DNA from: Clostridia bacterium
Lineage (GTDB): Bacteria; Bacillota; Clostridia; TANB77; CAG-465
Length of the DNA: 58,072 nt
Assembly (NCBI GenBank): GCA_029256705.1
Contig: JAQSXK010000008.1
Coordinates: 1 to 58,072 of the forward strand
Reading direction: 5' to 3'
The notes beneath the pieces were generated by a model that was not told the DNA's origin, did no database searches, and saw nothing but the letters and a program-made list of their open reading frames with translations. Shown here in pieces: positions 1-8,622 of this stretch. A program made the translations under genes and the position numbers. Within the stretch, counting starts at the first letter, position 1, and each line of letters begins with the position of its first letter.

Positions 1-1911
1 AAACAATATAAAGTAGGAACAAGTAATGCAACATGGACAAATTATACAACTACATTTGCAATAACATCAAATACAGTACTAGCAAATAACTGGCAAAATG
101 CAGATGGAACAGTAACAATATATGCAAAAGGAAAAGATAGTGCAGGAAATGAAGTTACAGTACAAAAGAAAGTATTAAGTTTAGATTTAGATAAACCAAG
201 TTCGCCAGTTATAACTTCTAATGCAGGATATGCAACTCTAACAGAGTATGGAACTAAAATTGATGCAACTACAACAATAACATATGATACAAGGACAGAT
301 ATAGATAACTACTATAGTATAGATAACGGAACAACTTGGAGAACATATACAGGTCAATTTGAAATGACAAATGGTGTAATAATAGCTAAAAGTATAAAAA
401 AATCATCAGGTTTAACAGTTTCAGTAAGTAAAACTATAACGATGCCTGTTGATGCTCTTGGAATTCAAGCATATGATTCAAACGATAGTACATATGAATC
501 ATGTTCGGGAAGTCAGTATAAATATATTCAAATAGATAAAAATTTACAAGGTAAAAATATAAGAATAAAAAGTGTAACACAACCAGAGACAACAGGGTAT
601 ATATATTTTATGGATGAAAATAAAAATGTTTTACTTACAAAAAGCCTAAGTGGATGGCTAGATAGAAGTAATACTTTTGATGAAACATATATAATTCCTA
701 ATAATACAAAATGGATTAAATTTAGCAAATATTCATATGTAGGAGGATATAATTTTAATATATATGAAATACAACTAAATAATGAAGCAACTTTTAATTC
801 AACAAATGGATATATGTTATTAACAGCAGACTTAACAAAGTCAATAAGAACACCATATCAAATGATTACAATAAATTATTTTACAACAAGTATTCAAAGA
901 TTATATAGAATAGGTACAACGGGAAATTGGATAAATTATGAAGATCAACAAATAAAAGTTGAACAAGGTCAAACAATTTATGCAAAAGGAATAGATAAGG
1001 ATGGAAATGAGACAAGAATAATATCGAGTTATACATCAAATGTAATAGATGCAATAACTAAAGAAGCAATGGATTCTAATGATTCAACATATACAAATAT
1101 AAATAACAAATATATAGAAGTAGATGTCAATATGCAAGGAAAAAGCATAAGAATAAAGGGTTCTTCAAACTTATCAATAACATTTTTAAATAGTGAAAAG
1201 ACCGTTATAAGTGCCATATCTCCATATAATGATGGTATTTTTGCTGTACCTCAAGGAACAAAGTGGATAAAAGGAAATAATTATAACTTATATACTATAG
1301 AAGTTTCAAACGAACCAACATTTAAAACAATTAACGGATATATTTTATTGCATTTAGATCCAACTAAATCAATAAGGGAACCTTACCAAAGTGTAGAGAT
1401 AAACTATTTTCCAACAAGTGTAAGAAGATTATATAGGATAGGGACTACAGGGGAGTGGTTGAATTATACTGATCAACCTTTAAATATAATAAATGGTCAA
1501 ACAATTTATGCAAAGGGAATAGATGTGTATGGAAATGAAACAAGAATAATATCAAGCTATACAGTAAATGTTACAGATGCTATAAGTAAGGAAATAATTG
1601 ATAATAATGAAAGTACATATGCAGTATGTTCAAATACTCAAAATAGATATATGCAAATAGATAAAAGTTTACAAGGAAAAAATATAAGAATTAAAAGTGT
1701 AACACAAAGAGAGACAATAGGGTATATATATTTTATGGATGCAAATAAAAATATTTTACTTACAAAAAGTCTAAGTTTATGGCTAGATAGAAGTAATACT
1801 TTTGATGAGATATATACAATACCAAATGGTACTTTATGGATTGCGTTTAGTAAGTATTCGTATGTAGGAGGATATAATTTCAATATATATGAAATACAAG
1901 TAAGTAATTAA
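1..1911 (+). CDS. Large repetitive surface protein, C-terminal part (5' end outside window)
   Basis: The frame is open from base 1 to the stop at 1909-1911, so this is the last 636 residues of a longer protein; the ATG at 364 is internal and has no ribosome binding site. Two kinds of module alternate. About 95-115-residue modules beginning DA... (from 451, 1048 and 1576) end in a 'YNFNIYEI'-type strand and look like lectin/discoidin-like beta-sandwiches. Between them are Ig-like modules with 'YRIGTTG.W..Y' and 'GQTIYAKGID..GNET' motifs. The first and third DA modules are almost identical, which points to recent duplication. No LPXTG or other C-terminal anchor is seen, so attachment must come from the missing N-terminus. 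The family is not recognised precisely; a secreted or surface adhesin is an inference. Confidence 0.75.
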   Translation, partial: KQYKVGTSNATWTNYTTTFAITSNTVLANNWQNADGTVTIYAKGKDSAGNEVTVQKKVLSLDLDKPSSPVITSNAGYATLTEYGTKIDATTTITYDTRTDIDNYYSIDNGTTWRTYTGQFEMTNGVIIAKSIKKSSGLTVSVSKTITMPVDALGIQAYDSNDSTYESCSGSQYKYIQIDKNLQGKNIRIKSVTQPETTGYIYFMDENKNVLLTKSLSGWLDRSNTFDETYIIPNNTKWIKFSKYSYVGGYNFNIYEIQLNNEATFNSTNGYMLLTADLTKSIRTPYQMITINYFTTSIQRLYRIGTTGNWINYEDQQIKVEQGQTIYAKGIDKDGNETRIISSYTSNVIDAITKEAMDSNDSTYTNINNKYIEVDVNMQGKSIRIKGSSNLSITFLNSEKTVISAISPYNDGIFAVPQGTKWIKGNNYNLYTIEVSNEPTFKTINGYILLHLDPTKSIREPYQSVEINYFPTSVRRLYRIGTTGEWLNYTDQPLNIINGQTIYAKGIDVYGNETRIISSYTVNVTDAISKEIIDNNESTYAVCSNTQNRYMQIDKSLQGKNIRIKSVTQRETIGYIYFMDANKNILLTKSLSLWLDRSNTFDEIYTIPNGTLWIAFSKYSYVGGYNFNIYEIQVSN

Positions 1912-1936
1912 TTACAAATATAATTTATTTGCTAAT

Positions 1937-1985
1937 AAAAAAACAATCGTATAATCTTTTAATAAGATTACACGATTGTTTTTTC
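1937..1985 (+). terminator. Rho-independent terminator after surface protein gene
   Basis: A 12-14 bp inverted repeat (arms around 1937-1950 and 1972-1984) is followed by a T run. It lies 26 bases after the stop codon. Confidence 0.85.
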
Positions 1986-2201
1986 ACATTATTTTTACAA
2001 TATCAACATAAAACCAACACATTAAAAATATAAAATATTGAGTGAAAGGAGGAAAAAATAAATTTTAATGATATACTTTAAATAAATATTATAAATATAA
2101 AATTATTATAAATATGTTTTTTATAAGGAGGCGATATTTATATAGTTAAAAAAATCTTTTAAATACCTTAAAATACTAATAAACACAAAAATATATATTA
2201 T
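1986..2201. other. Gene-free stretch with two orphan Shine-Dalgarno-like sites
   Basis: No convincing gene is present in the 383 bases between 1911 and 2295. Two strong AGGAGG motifs (near 2047 and 2126) are followed by no usable long reading frame. The only short frames are 5 and 11 codons long (the latter from ATG 2114). A hairpin with terminator features follows at 2202. Either a small leader or RNA, or remnants of a lost gene, would fit. Confidence 0.3.
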
Positions 2202-2233
2202 GAGATGGTCAAATTTGACTGTCTCTTATTTTT
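2202..2233 (+). terminator. Loopless hairpin plus T-rich tail
   Basis: Twelve-base arms (2202-2213 and 2214-2225) pair along their length with two G-U pairs and are followed by TTATTTTT. It sits just upstream of the promoter for the next gene and may end a short upstream transcript. Confidence 0.5.
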
Positions 2234-2244
2234 CGACATTTTTC

Positions 2245-2272
2245 TTGCTTTTAAAATAATTTGTGATATAAT
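2245..2272 (+). promoter_or_regulatory. SigA-type promoter
   Basis: TTGCTT at 2245-2250, a 16-base spacer and TATAAT at 2267-2272. The surrounding 33 bases (2241-2273) recur with one mismatch at 6248-6280, in front of the O-antigen-ligase-like gene. Confidence 0.75.
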
Positions 2273-2294
2273 TATTTTAATTAGGAGGGATTCT

Positions 2295-3146
2295 ATGTTT
2301 GGAAAAAGAGCAGATGGAAAAGTCATAAAGGGTGTGGATATATTTTTTAAAATAATTCCTCATATAATGGATAAAAGAAGTGATTCACAAGTGTTTTTTA
2401 GAAGTGATGTCGAACTTAATGCACTAGATGAATATATAAATAAAAAAGAAGCGGAAGGTATAAGAATAACATATATGGATATTATATATTCAGCTTTAGT
2501 TAGACTTATTGCGGAAAGACCAGCACTTAATAGATTTGTTATTAATGGTAGAGTTTATTCAAGAAATGATATATTTCTTTCACTTGTAATTAAAAAAAAT
2601 ATGACAGATGAAGCTGCTGAAACAGTAGTAAAACTTAAATTTACCGGAAATGAAAATATATTTGAAATAAAAGATAAATTACAAAATTGTATATTAGAAA
2701 ATAAAAGTAATAATAATGTTAATAATACTGATAAAGTTGCAAGGATATTTAACTTTGTTCCAAATTGGATGTTAAAGATGTCAATTGGCATTTTAAAATA
2801 TATGGATAAGCATGGAATTATGCCAAAAAGTATTATAGAAGCAAGTCCTTTTCATACAAGTGCATTCTTAACTAATGTAGGATCAATAGGTTTGGATTAT
2901 ATATATCATCACTTATATAATTTTGGTACAACTGGTCTTTTTATTTCAATGGGAAAAAAGAAAAAAAGGTATGTCTATAGAGAAGATGATATAGTAGAAG
3001 AAAAATGCATTTCTTTAGGGATAGTTGCTGATGAAAGAATATGTGATGGTTTTTATTTTGCATCATCTTTAAAAATATTTGCAAAATATCTAAAAAAACC
3101 AGAGTTATTAGAGGAGAATTTTTTAAAAAAGGAAGATATAAAATAA
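2295..3146 (+). CDS. 2-oxoacid dehydrogenase E2/chloramphenicol acetyltransferase-like protein, catalytic His replaced
   Basis: The protein has 283 residues. The start at 2295 is chosen because AGGAGGGA lies 5 bases upstream and the promoter -10 is at 2267; an in-frame ATG at 2205 lies upstream of that promoter. The fold looks like the catalytic domain of dihydrolipoyl acyltransferases/CAT: 'RITYMDIIYSALVRLIAERPALNRFV' near the N-terminus and a C-terminal 'DERICDG' at about residues 246-252. In working E2/CAT enzymes this motif is HxxxDG; here the histidine position is Glu while the Asp-Gly is kept. No lipoyl or E1-binding domain is present and no pyruvate dehydrogenase genes are nearby. The acyl acceptor is unknown, and it may be a non-catalytic relative. 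Confidence 0.7.
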   Translation: MFGKRADGKVIKGVDIFFKIIPHIMDKRSDSQVFFRSDVELNALDEYINKKEAEGIRITYMDIIYSALVRLIAERPALNRFVINGRVYSRNDIFLSLVIKKNMTDEAAETVVKLKFTGNENIFEIKDKLQNCILENKSNNNVNNTDKVARIFNFVPNWMLKMSIGILKYMDKHGIMPKSIIEASPFHTSAFLTNVGSIGLDYIYHHLYNFGTTGLFISMGKKKKRYVYREDDIVEEKCISLGIVADERICDGFYFASSLKIFAKYLKKPELLEENFLKKEDIK

Positions 3147-3160
3147 AGTTAAACAGTTTA

Positions 3161-3192
3161 AATAGGGAAGAAATATCTCCCCTATTTTTTTA
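3161..3192 (+). terminator. Rho-independent terminator
   Basis: AATAGGG/CCCTATT arms (3161-3167 and 3180-3186) run into a T tract, 14 bases after the stop of the acyltransferase-like gene. Confidence 0.85.
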
Positions 3193-3250
3193 TATTCAAA
3201 AGGTTGTATAATTTATCCATTTTAGCTAAAAATAAAAACGGGTGATTAAT

Positions 3251-4177
3251 TTGAAAATTGGTATTCCAAAAGCAATGTTATATTACAAGTATAATGTATT
3301 ATGGAAAACTTTTTTTACTGAACTTGGATGTGAAATAGTTATCAGTAAAGATACAAACAAAGAAATTTTAGAAAAAGGTATAACATATTCTATTGACGAA
3401 AGTTGTTTGGCTAGTAAAATATTTATTGGGCATGTTTTTAGTTTAATTGGAAAATGCGATTATATTTTTATTCCTAGATTTTGCAGCTACAAAAATAAAG
3501 ACGTTACGTGTGTGAAATTTAATGCACTTTATGATATATGTTCTAATATTTTTGATAATATCCATATAATAACATATAATTTGGATTATTTAAAGGGTGA
3601 GAATGAAATTTCAGGCTTTTTAAAGATTGGTAGAGAGTTAGGAAAGGGATATATAAAAACTTTAAAAGCATATTTAAAAGCAAAGAGAAAATTTAAACAA
3701 CAAAATGAGTTAGATGCAGATAAACAAAGTCTATTTTTAAAAAACAATAAAACAGATAAGTTAAATGTATTAGTTGTTTCGCATCCATATATTTTACATG
3801 ATGAATTACTTGGTAAACCAATAATATCATATTTAAAAAAATTAGATTCGAATTTAATATATGCAGATGTAGTGGATAAAAAACATATAAAGGATGGCTG
3901 GAAGAAGTTTTCAACAACATTATACTGGAAAGATAGTAAAGAACTTTTAAACGGTTTAAACAATTACTTAGATTATGTTGATGGAATAGTTTTTATATCT
4001 GTATTTACTTGTGGGCCAGATTCACTAGTAACTGAATTATGTACTAGGAAAATTAAAGACAAACCGTGTCTAAATTTAATACTTGATGAATTGAATTCAG
4101 ATACCGGTATACAAACTAGATTAGAAAGTTTTACTGATGTTTTAAATGATAAAAAGAAGGTTTTATTATATGGTTAA
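3251..4177 (+). CDS. Acyl-CoA dehydratase activase-related protein (DUF2229/COG3580-like)
   Basis: The protein has 308 residues from a TTG start at 3251, chosen because GGGTGAT lies at 3240-3246; the GTG at 3242 lies inside that site. 'KIGIPKAMLYYKYNVLWKTFF' and 'YSIDESCLASKIFIGHV' match the N-terminal part of proteins associated with 2-hydroxyacyl-CoA dehydratase activators. Several cysteines (DESC, RFCSYK, FTCGPDS) could hold an iron-sulfur cluster. In many Clostridia this domain, the next gene and the ATPase are fused in one very long protein; here they are three overlapping genes. The substrate is unknown, and no dehydratase alpha/beta pair is present in the window. Confidence 0.75.
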   Translation: MKIGIPKAMLYYKYNVLWKTFFTELGCEIVISKDTNKEILEKGITYSIDESCLASKIFIGHVFSLIGKCDYIFIPRFCSYKNKDVTCVKFNALYDICSNIFDNIHIITYNLDYLKGENEISGFLKIGRELGKGYIKTLKAYLKAKRKFKQQNELDADKQSLFLKNNKTDKLNVLVVSHPYILHDELLGKPIISYLKKLDSNLIYADVVDKKHIKDGWKKFSTTLYWKDSKELLNGLNNYLDYVDGIVFISVFTCGPDSLVTELCTRKIKDKPCLNLILDELNSDTGIQTRLESFTDVLNDKKKVLLYG

Positions 4178-5288
4178 TAAATTAGAAATTTTAGAAAATA
4201 ATAAAGATATAAAAAAAGCAAAAGTAAGTTTTCCACATTTAGGTAATTATTATATACCTATATATTCACTTCTTTTAAGAACGTTAGATAATGTAGATAT
4301 TTTAATACCACCTAGGATGACTAAAAAAACTATGGAAATTGGAGAAAAATATAGTCCGGATTTTGTATGCACACCATTTAAGTATAATTTAGGAAATTTT
4401 ATAGAATCACTAGATAGGGGTGCAAATGTATTAATACAAGCAGGTGGAGGATGTAGATTTGGATATTATGCAGAGCTGCAAGAACAGATTTTATATGATT
4501 TAGGGTATAATTTTACCTTTATAACTTTGTTTGATGCTAAAGGAGTAGATATTTTTAAAGTTTATAAAAAATTCAAGATTATAAATCCAAAGCTTAAATT
4601 CATTAGTTTTTCATATAATTTTCTGCTAACAATAAAAATGGTAAATGTGTTAGACAAACTGGAAAATAAAATTAGAAGTATTATATCATTTGAAGTCAAT
4701 AAAGGAGAAATAGATAAGATCCATAACAATTTACTTAAAGAATTAAAATTAATTAAAAATTTTAAAGAACTAAAAAAAATCAATAGAAAATATGGAGATA
4801 TCTTAAATGATATAGAATTAGATAGAAGTAAAAGCAAATTAAAAGTTGGAATAGTTGGAGAACTATATACCGCAATGGAACCTTTTTCTAGTTTTTTTTT
4901 AGAAAAGGAATTATCCAAAATGAATATTGAAGTCAAAAGATATACAACAGCTACATATCTATTATTTGAAAAAGGTAAAGAAGAAAAAAAACTTATTGAA
5001 AATGCAAATAAATATATAAAGTATGCCTTAGGCGCAGATGGTACGGAAAGTGTTGCGCATAGTAAGGAATTATGTGAAAGTGGATACGATGGTATAATAC
5101 ATATAAAACCATTTGGATGTACGCCTGAAATAAATGCAATACCAATATTACAAAAAATATCTAAGGATTATAAAGTTCCTATAATATATTTTACATTTGA
5201 TATGCAAACAAGTGAAACAGGTATTAAGACTAGACTAGAAGCTTTTTATGATATGTTAAAAATGAAGAAGGAGGCACAAAATGCATAA
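4170..5288 (+). CDS. 2-hydroxyglutaryl-CoA dehydratase D-component-like protein (COG3581-like)
   Basis: The protein has 372 residues. ATG 4170 is preferred over 4146 because AGAAGG lies 9 bases upstream; it overlaps the previous gene's stop by 8 bases, so translation is probably coupled. Recognisable features are 'SFPHLGNYYIP', 'TPFKYNLGNFIE', the cysteine motif 'QAGGGCRFGYYAE' at about residues 89-101 and 'IKPFGCTPEINAIPIL' near the C-terminus, the usual cluster-binding positions of the HgdB/COG3581 fold. The C-terminal 'DMQTSETGIKTRLEAF' resembles the end of the preceding protein ('DELNSDTGIQTRLESF'), which supports a shared ancestry or fold. It probably works with the flanking genes in ATP-driven low-potential electron transfer. 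Confidence 0.75.
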   Translation: MVNKLEILENNKDIKKAKVSFPHLGNYYIPIYSLLLRTLDNVDILIPPRMTKKTMEIGEKYSPDFVCTPFKYNLGNFIESLDRGANVLIQAGGGCRFGYYAELQEQILYDLGYNFTFITLFDAKGVDIFKVYKKFKIINPKLKFISFSYNFLLTIKMVNVLDKLENKIRSIISFEVNKGEIDKIHNNLLKELKLIKNFKELKKINRKYGDILNDIELDRSKSKLKVGIVGELYTAMEPFSSFFLEKELSKMNIEVKRYTTATYLLFEKGKEEKKLIENANKYIKYALGADGTESVAHSKELCESGYDGIIHIKPFGCTPEINAIPILQKISKDYKVPIIYFTFDMQTSETGIKTRLEAFYDMLKMKKEAQNA

Positions 5289-6238
5289 GAACTATTTAGG
5301 AGTAGATATAGGTTCAATTTCAACTAAAGCAGTAGTTATTGATGAAGATAATAATATTATTTTAGAAAAATATATTTGGACTGAAGGAAATCCTGTAGAA
5401 GCCACTAAAAAGGTTGTTAAGGAACTTGAAAAACAAATTGATGAGAAAAAGTTAAATGATCAAATTAATATAGTTGGAGTAGGTACTACTGGTTCTGCTA
5501 GAAAACTTGTAGGTAGCATGTTACGGTGCACAGGTTGTAAAAAATGAGATAACAGCACATGCAGTAGGTACAATCTCAATATATCCTGATGTAAAAACAA
5601 TATTTGAAATTGGAGGTCAAGATTCTAAAATTATAATAATACAAAATGGAATAGTTGTAGATTATGCTATGAATACATTATGCGCAGCTGGTACAGGAGC
5701 ATTTTTGTCTTCCCAAGCACAAAGATTAGGTGTTGAAGTAGAAGACTTAGGTAAAATTGCAGTAGAGTCTAGTAACCCTACCAAGATTGCTGCTAAATGT
5801 ACTGTTTTTGCAGAATCCGACTTAGTACATAAAGCACAAATAGGACATAGTAAACAAGATATAATTGCTGGACTATGTAAAGCAGTTGTATCTAATTATT
5901 TAAATAATGTTGGAAAGGGGAAAAATATTCAAGACCAAATTGTATTTCAAGGTGGAGTTAGTAAAAATGATGGTGTTACTAAATATTTTAAAGAGGCAGT
6001 TGGAAAAGAAATATATGTAGATAAAAATTCACATTTAATGGGTGCGTTGGGAGTTGCAATTCTAGCAAAAAAAAATGGTGATGAAAAAGAGTTTAGTTTT
6101 GATATTTCTAATCAGGATTTTCTAACCTTAGGAGTGGAATGTGATGGATGTAGCAATAGTTGTGAGGTTATAAAGGTATTAAAAAATGGAGAAGTAATAG
6201 ATAAATGGGGAAATAGATGCGAAAACACAAAAATATAA
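5281..6238 (+). pseudogene. BcrAD/BadF/HgdC-type activase ATPase, split by a +1 frameshift
   Basis: ATG 5281 overlaps the preceding stop by 8 bases and follows an AGGAGG site. The first frame (5281-5547) encodes the ASKHA phosphate-1 motif 'GVDIGSISTKAVVID' and then runs into a stop. Removing the C at 5524 restores '...VGSMLGAQVVKNEITAHAVGT' and a 318-residue protein ending at 6238. The second part keeps 'FEIGGQDSKI', 'LCAAGTGAFL' and 'KCTVFAESD'; the last two carry the cysteines that bridge the [4Fe-4S] cluster of HgdC dimers. The C-terminal tail has further cysteines ('CDGCSNSC', 'GNRC'). The downstream part has no clear own start site. Mutation, assembly error or recoding are all possible. 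Confidence 0.8.
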
Positions 6239-6251
6239 TTATAATTTTTTC

Positions 6252-6279
6252 TTGCTTTTAAAATAATTTATGATATAAT
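6252..6279 (+). promoter_or_regulatory. SigA-type promoter, near copy of the one at 2245
   Basis: TTGCTT 6252-6257, a 16-base spacer and TATAAT 6274-6279. A second TATAAT lies at 6286-6291. Bases 6248-6280 match 2241-2273 at 32 of 33 positions. Confidence 0.7.
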
Positions 6280-6332
6280 TTATTGTATAATTATTTTAAA
6301 TTAATATGTTAAATATTAAAGAAGAGGAAAAG

Positions 6333-8162
6333 ATGAAAAAAATTGATATAAGTAAAAGTTTTAAACTTTCAATAGATATAATACTATGCTTTTTAATAAT
6401 ATTTCAAAGTATTAAAAAAGGCGGTTTTTATACAACAGATATAACATTTTTTATTGGTTCACTAATGACATTATTATTGGTATATACTTTATTTATTCTT
6501 ATAAAATATACCATTGATGTATCAAAAAATAAACGTAAGAAATTTGAGATTACAGATATAAAATTTAATAATTTAAAAAATTCAGCAATATTATTTGGTG
6601 TACTTGCAATAGCTTATCTATTGCCTATAATTTTTGGTACTGCAGCTGATGTAACAGATAGTAAATATGAATTTTTTAGATATTTGAGTATATTTGCTAT
6701 TTATTTAATAGTTAAGAATTCAAATTATAAAAAAATATATTATTATACAGTTATGGCTATAGGATTGTTACAAGCATTTATAGGTATAGATGGATTAGCA
6801 AGTAGAATATTACAACCATACTTTAGATTGCTTAATTCTGGGTATTTAAGTAAAGATTTAACTAGATTATCCGGAACTATACAGTATGCAAATACTACAG
6901 CTATACTTATTGCTATTTCTGGAATATTAATTATTGATAAAATAAATAGATATATAACAAAAATTAAAGAATCAAATAGTAAGAAAGATAATTTGATTAT
7001 TTCTTTATACTTTACATTATTTACTGTTTCAACCCTCGCAATAATTTTAACAAGTTCAAGAATGGTCTTAATTTTATATACTTTAACTTTATTAATTTAT
7101 TTACTAAAGAGTAAATCAAATAAGCTAGTTTTATTAACTATTACATTTATATCATACATTATATCTTTCTTAGGTTCAAACAATATTCTAGATTTAGTGC
7201 TTACTAATCCTAGTAGAGTATATGGAGTTTTCTTTACATATATTTTATTATCAATTCTAGCAATTAGATATATTATAAAATATTTGATAATCAATAAAGA
7301 TTTGAATGAAAAGATCAACAAAATTAAATTCAATAAAACAAAATTTATTATCATAACAGCTTCAATCTTAATTATATATATAGTAATAGGACTTAATGTA
7401 TATAAACCTTTAAGAATAGTAAATAACACAAAAGACAATACTATTATAAGGCAAGTATATGGACTAAAAGATAAAGAGGTAAATAATATAAATATATCTA
7501 TTAAAGAAAATGAAACAGATAGTAGATATAGCATTGTTTTATATGAAGAAAATGAAAATTTTGAACAAACTCTGCTTACTAGGTTTGAATATTATGATAA
7601 TGAATCAAATACTTTTAGCTATAAATTTACTCCGAAACAGGATACTAAGAGGATAAATATTTCACTTAGCTGTTATAGTGGAAGTATAGATATTGAGAAG
7701 TTTAAATTAAATGAAAATGAAAAACCGCTAGAGTACAGTTTACTTCCAAGTGATATAGTGTTTAGGTTTATAGATTCTATTAATGGTTCAACAAGTATAA
7801 GAGATAGATTACATTATGTTAAAGATAGTTATAAAATATGGACTACAAGTCCAATATTTGGAACAGGTGGAGAAGGATTTAAACATTTATATAAAAGTGT
7901 TCAAACATTGAATTATACTTCAACTGAAGCACATAATTCTATTTTGCAAATATTCGTAGAATCTGGAATTATTGGTGGAATGGCGGTATGTTTATTAATA
8001 GGTATAGTATTAATAAAAAATGAATATTCCGTAATAAAGTTAGTTTTTATAATGTTTATATTACATGGGTTAACAGATCTTAATTTTTCTTTTTTAACTT
8101 GTTTAACTGTATTTACAATGTTAATAGCTATTATGGAGAATGAGAATAATATTAAAGAATAA
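6333..8162 (+). CDS. O-antigen ligase/polymerase family membrane protein (Wzy_C-like)
   Basis: The protein has 609 residues. ATG 6333 is chosen because AGAGGAAA lies just upstream; ATG 6306 would leave almost no leader after the promoter. About ten or more hydrophobic segments are visible, with a long soluble extracytoplasmic domain at roughly residues 370-490. The C-terminal half has 'GTGGEGFKHLY' followed by 'STEAHNSILQIFVESGIIGG', which matches the conserved AHNxxLQxxxExGxxG signature of the Wzy_C/WaaL superfamily. Members join or polymerise undecaprenyl-linked glycans at the outer face of the membrane. No polysaccharide cluster surrounds it, so the glycan substrate is unknown. Confidence 0.8.
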   Translation: MKKIDISKSFKLSIDIILCFLIIFQSIKKGGFYTTDITFFIGSLMTLLLVYTLFILIKYTIDVSKNKRKKFEITDIKFNNLKNSAILFGVLAIAYLLPIIFGTAADVTDSKYEFFRYLSIFAIYLIVKNSNYKKIYYYTVMAIGLLQAFIGIDGLASRILQPYFRLLNSGYLSKDLTRLSGTIQYANTTAILIAISGILIIDKINRYITKIKESNSKKDNLIISLYFTLFTVSTLAIILTSSRMVLILYTLTLLIYLLKSKSNKLVLLTITFISYIISFLGSNNILDLVLTNPSRVYGVFFTYILLSILAIRYIIKYLIINKDLNEKINKIKFNKTKFIIITASILIIYIVIGLNVYKPLRIVNNTKDNTIIRQVYGLKDKEVNNINISIKENETDSRYSIVLYEENENFEQTLLTRFEYYDNESNTFSYKFTPKQDTKRINISLSCYSGSIDIEKFKLNENEKPLEYSLLPSDIVFRFIDSINGSTSIRDRLHYVKDSYKIWTTSPIFGTGGEGFKHLYKSVQTLNYTSTEAHNSILQIFVESGIIGGMAVCLLIGIVLIKNEYSVIKLVFIMFILHGLTDLNFSFLTCLTVFTMLIAIMENENNIKE

Positions 8163-8168
8163 ATTTAA

Positions 8169-8213
8169 ATAACATATATTTAGTAATTTACTTTGTATAT
8201 GTTATTTTTTTAT
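8169..8213 (+). terminator. Rho-independent terminator
   Basis: TAACATATA/TATATGTTA arms at 8170-8178 and 8196-8204, then seven T residues. Confidence 0.75.
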
Positions 8214-8302
8214 TAAAATAGTAAATACTAATAATTAATAATACAATTAATTTTAAGGAATTGTGACAAAACTAAATTAATTTTTTGAAAGGATGATATA
8301 TA

Positions 8303-8503
8303 ATGAGTGTAAAAAGGTTATATAAATCAAGAAAAGATAAGATGATATTTGGAGTATGTGGGGGAATAGCAGATTATATACATATGGATCCAAGTTTAGT
8401 ACGTTTACTTTGGATATTATTTGGATGTATATTTGGTTCAGGTATAATAACATATATTATAGTTGCGTTAATTTTACCATATGAAAGAACATCTGAACAT
8501 TAA
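8303..8503 (+). CDS. PspC domain protein (copy 1)
   Basis: The protein has 66 residues, from ATG 8303 with GAAAGGATGA upstream. It is a single PspC domain: a basic N-terminus ('KRLYKSRKDKMIFGVCGGIADY'), the 'MDPSLVRLLWILF' motif and one or two membrane segments at about 32-59. PspC-domain proteins act in membrane stress responses. It has its own terminator and lies before the PadR operon, which carries a second, very similar PspC gene (10348). Confidence 0.88.
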   Translation: MSVKRLYKSRKDKMIFGVCGGIADYIHMDPSLVRLLWILFGCIFGSGIITYIIVALILPYERTSEH

Positions 8504-8537
8504 GAATATATATCTGAAAAATAATAATTAAATATAT

Positions 8538-8587
8538 AATAACATATAATTTTGTTAAAAACACTAAAATATGTTATTTTTTTTGTT
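8538..8587 (+). terminator. Rho-independent terminator
   Basis: A perfect 10-bp stem (8538-8547 with 8569-8578) is followed by a long T run. It separates the first PspC gene from the PadR operon. Confidence 0.85.
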
Positions 8588-8593
8588 TTAATA

Positions 8594-8622
8594 TTGACAT
8601 ATAATATTATACGTGATATAAT
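8594..8622 (+). promoter_or_regulatory. Perfect consensus promoter of the padR operon
   Basis: TTGACA 8594-8599, a 17-base spacer and TATAAT 8617-8622. The -10 box overlaps the right arm of an inverted repeat at 8604-8624. Confidence 0.85.

Noticed and set aside
2209-2222. GGTCAAATTTGACTG as a CtsR site
   Set aside because: The heptads are inverted, not direct with a 3-base spacer; the bases are better explained as a hairpin.
5669-6238. Second half of the activase as an independent gene
   Set aside because: No ribosome binding site precedes the internal ATG, and the sequence upstream in the same frame continues the family protein back to the shift point.
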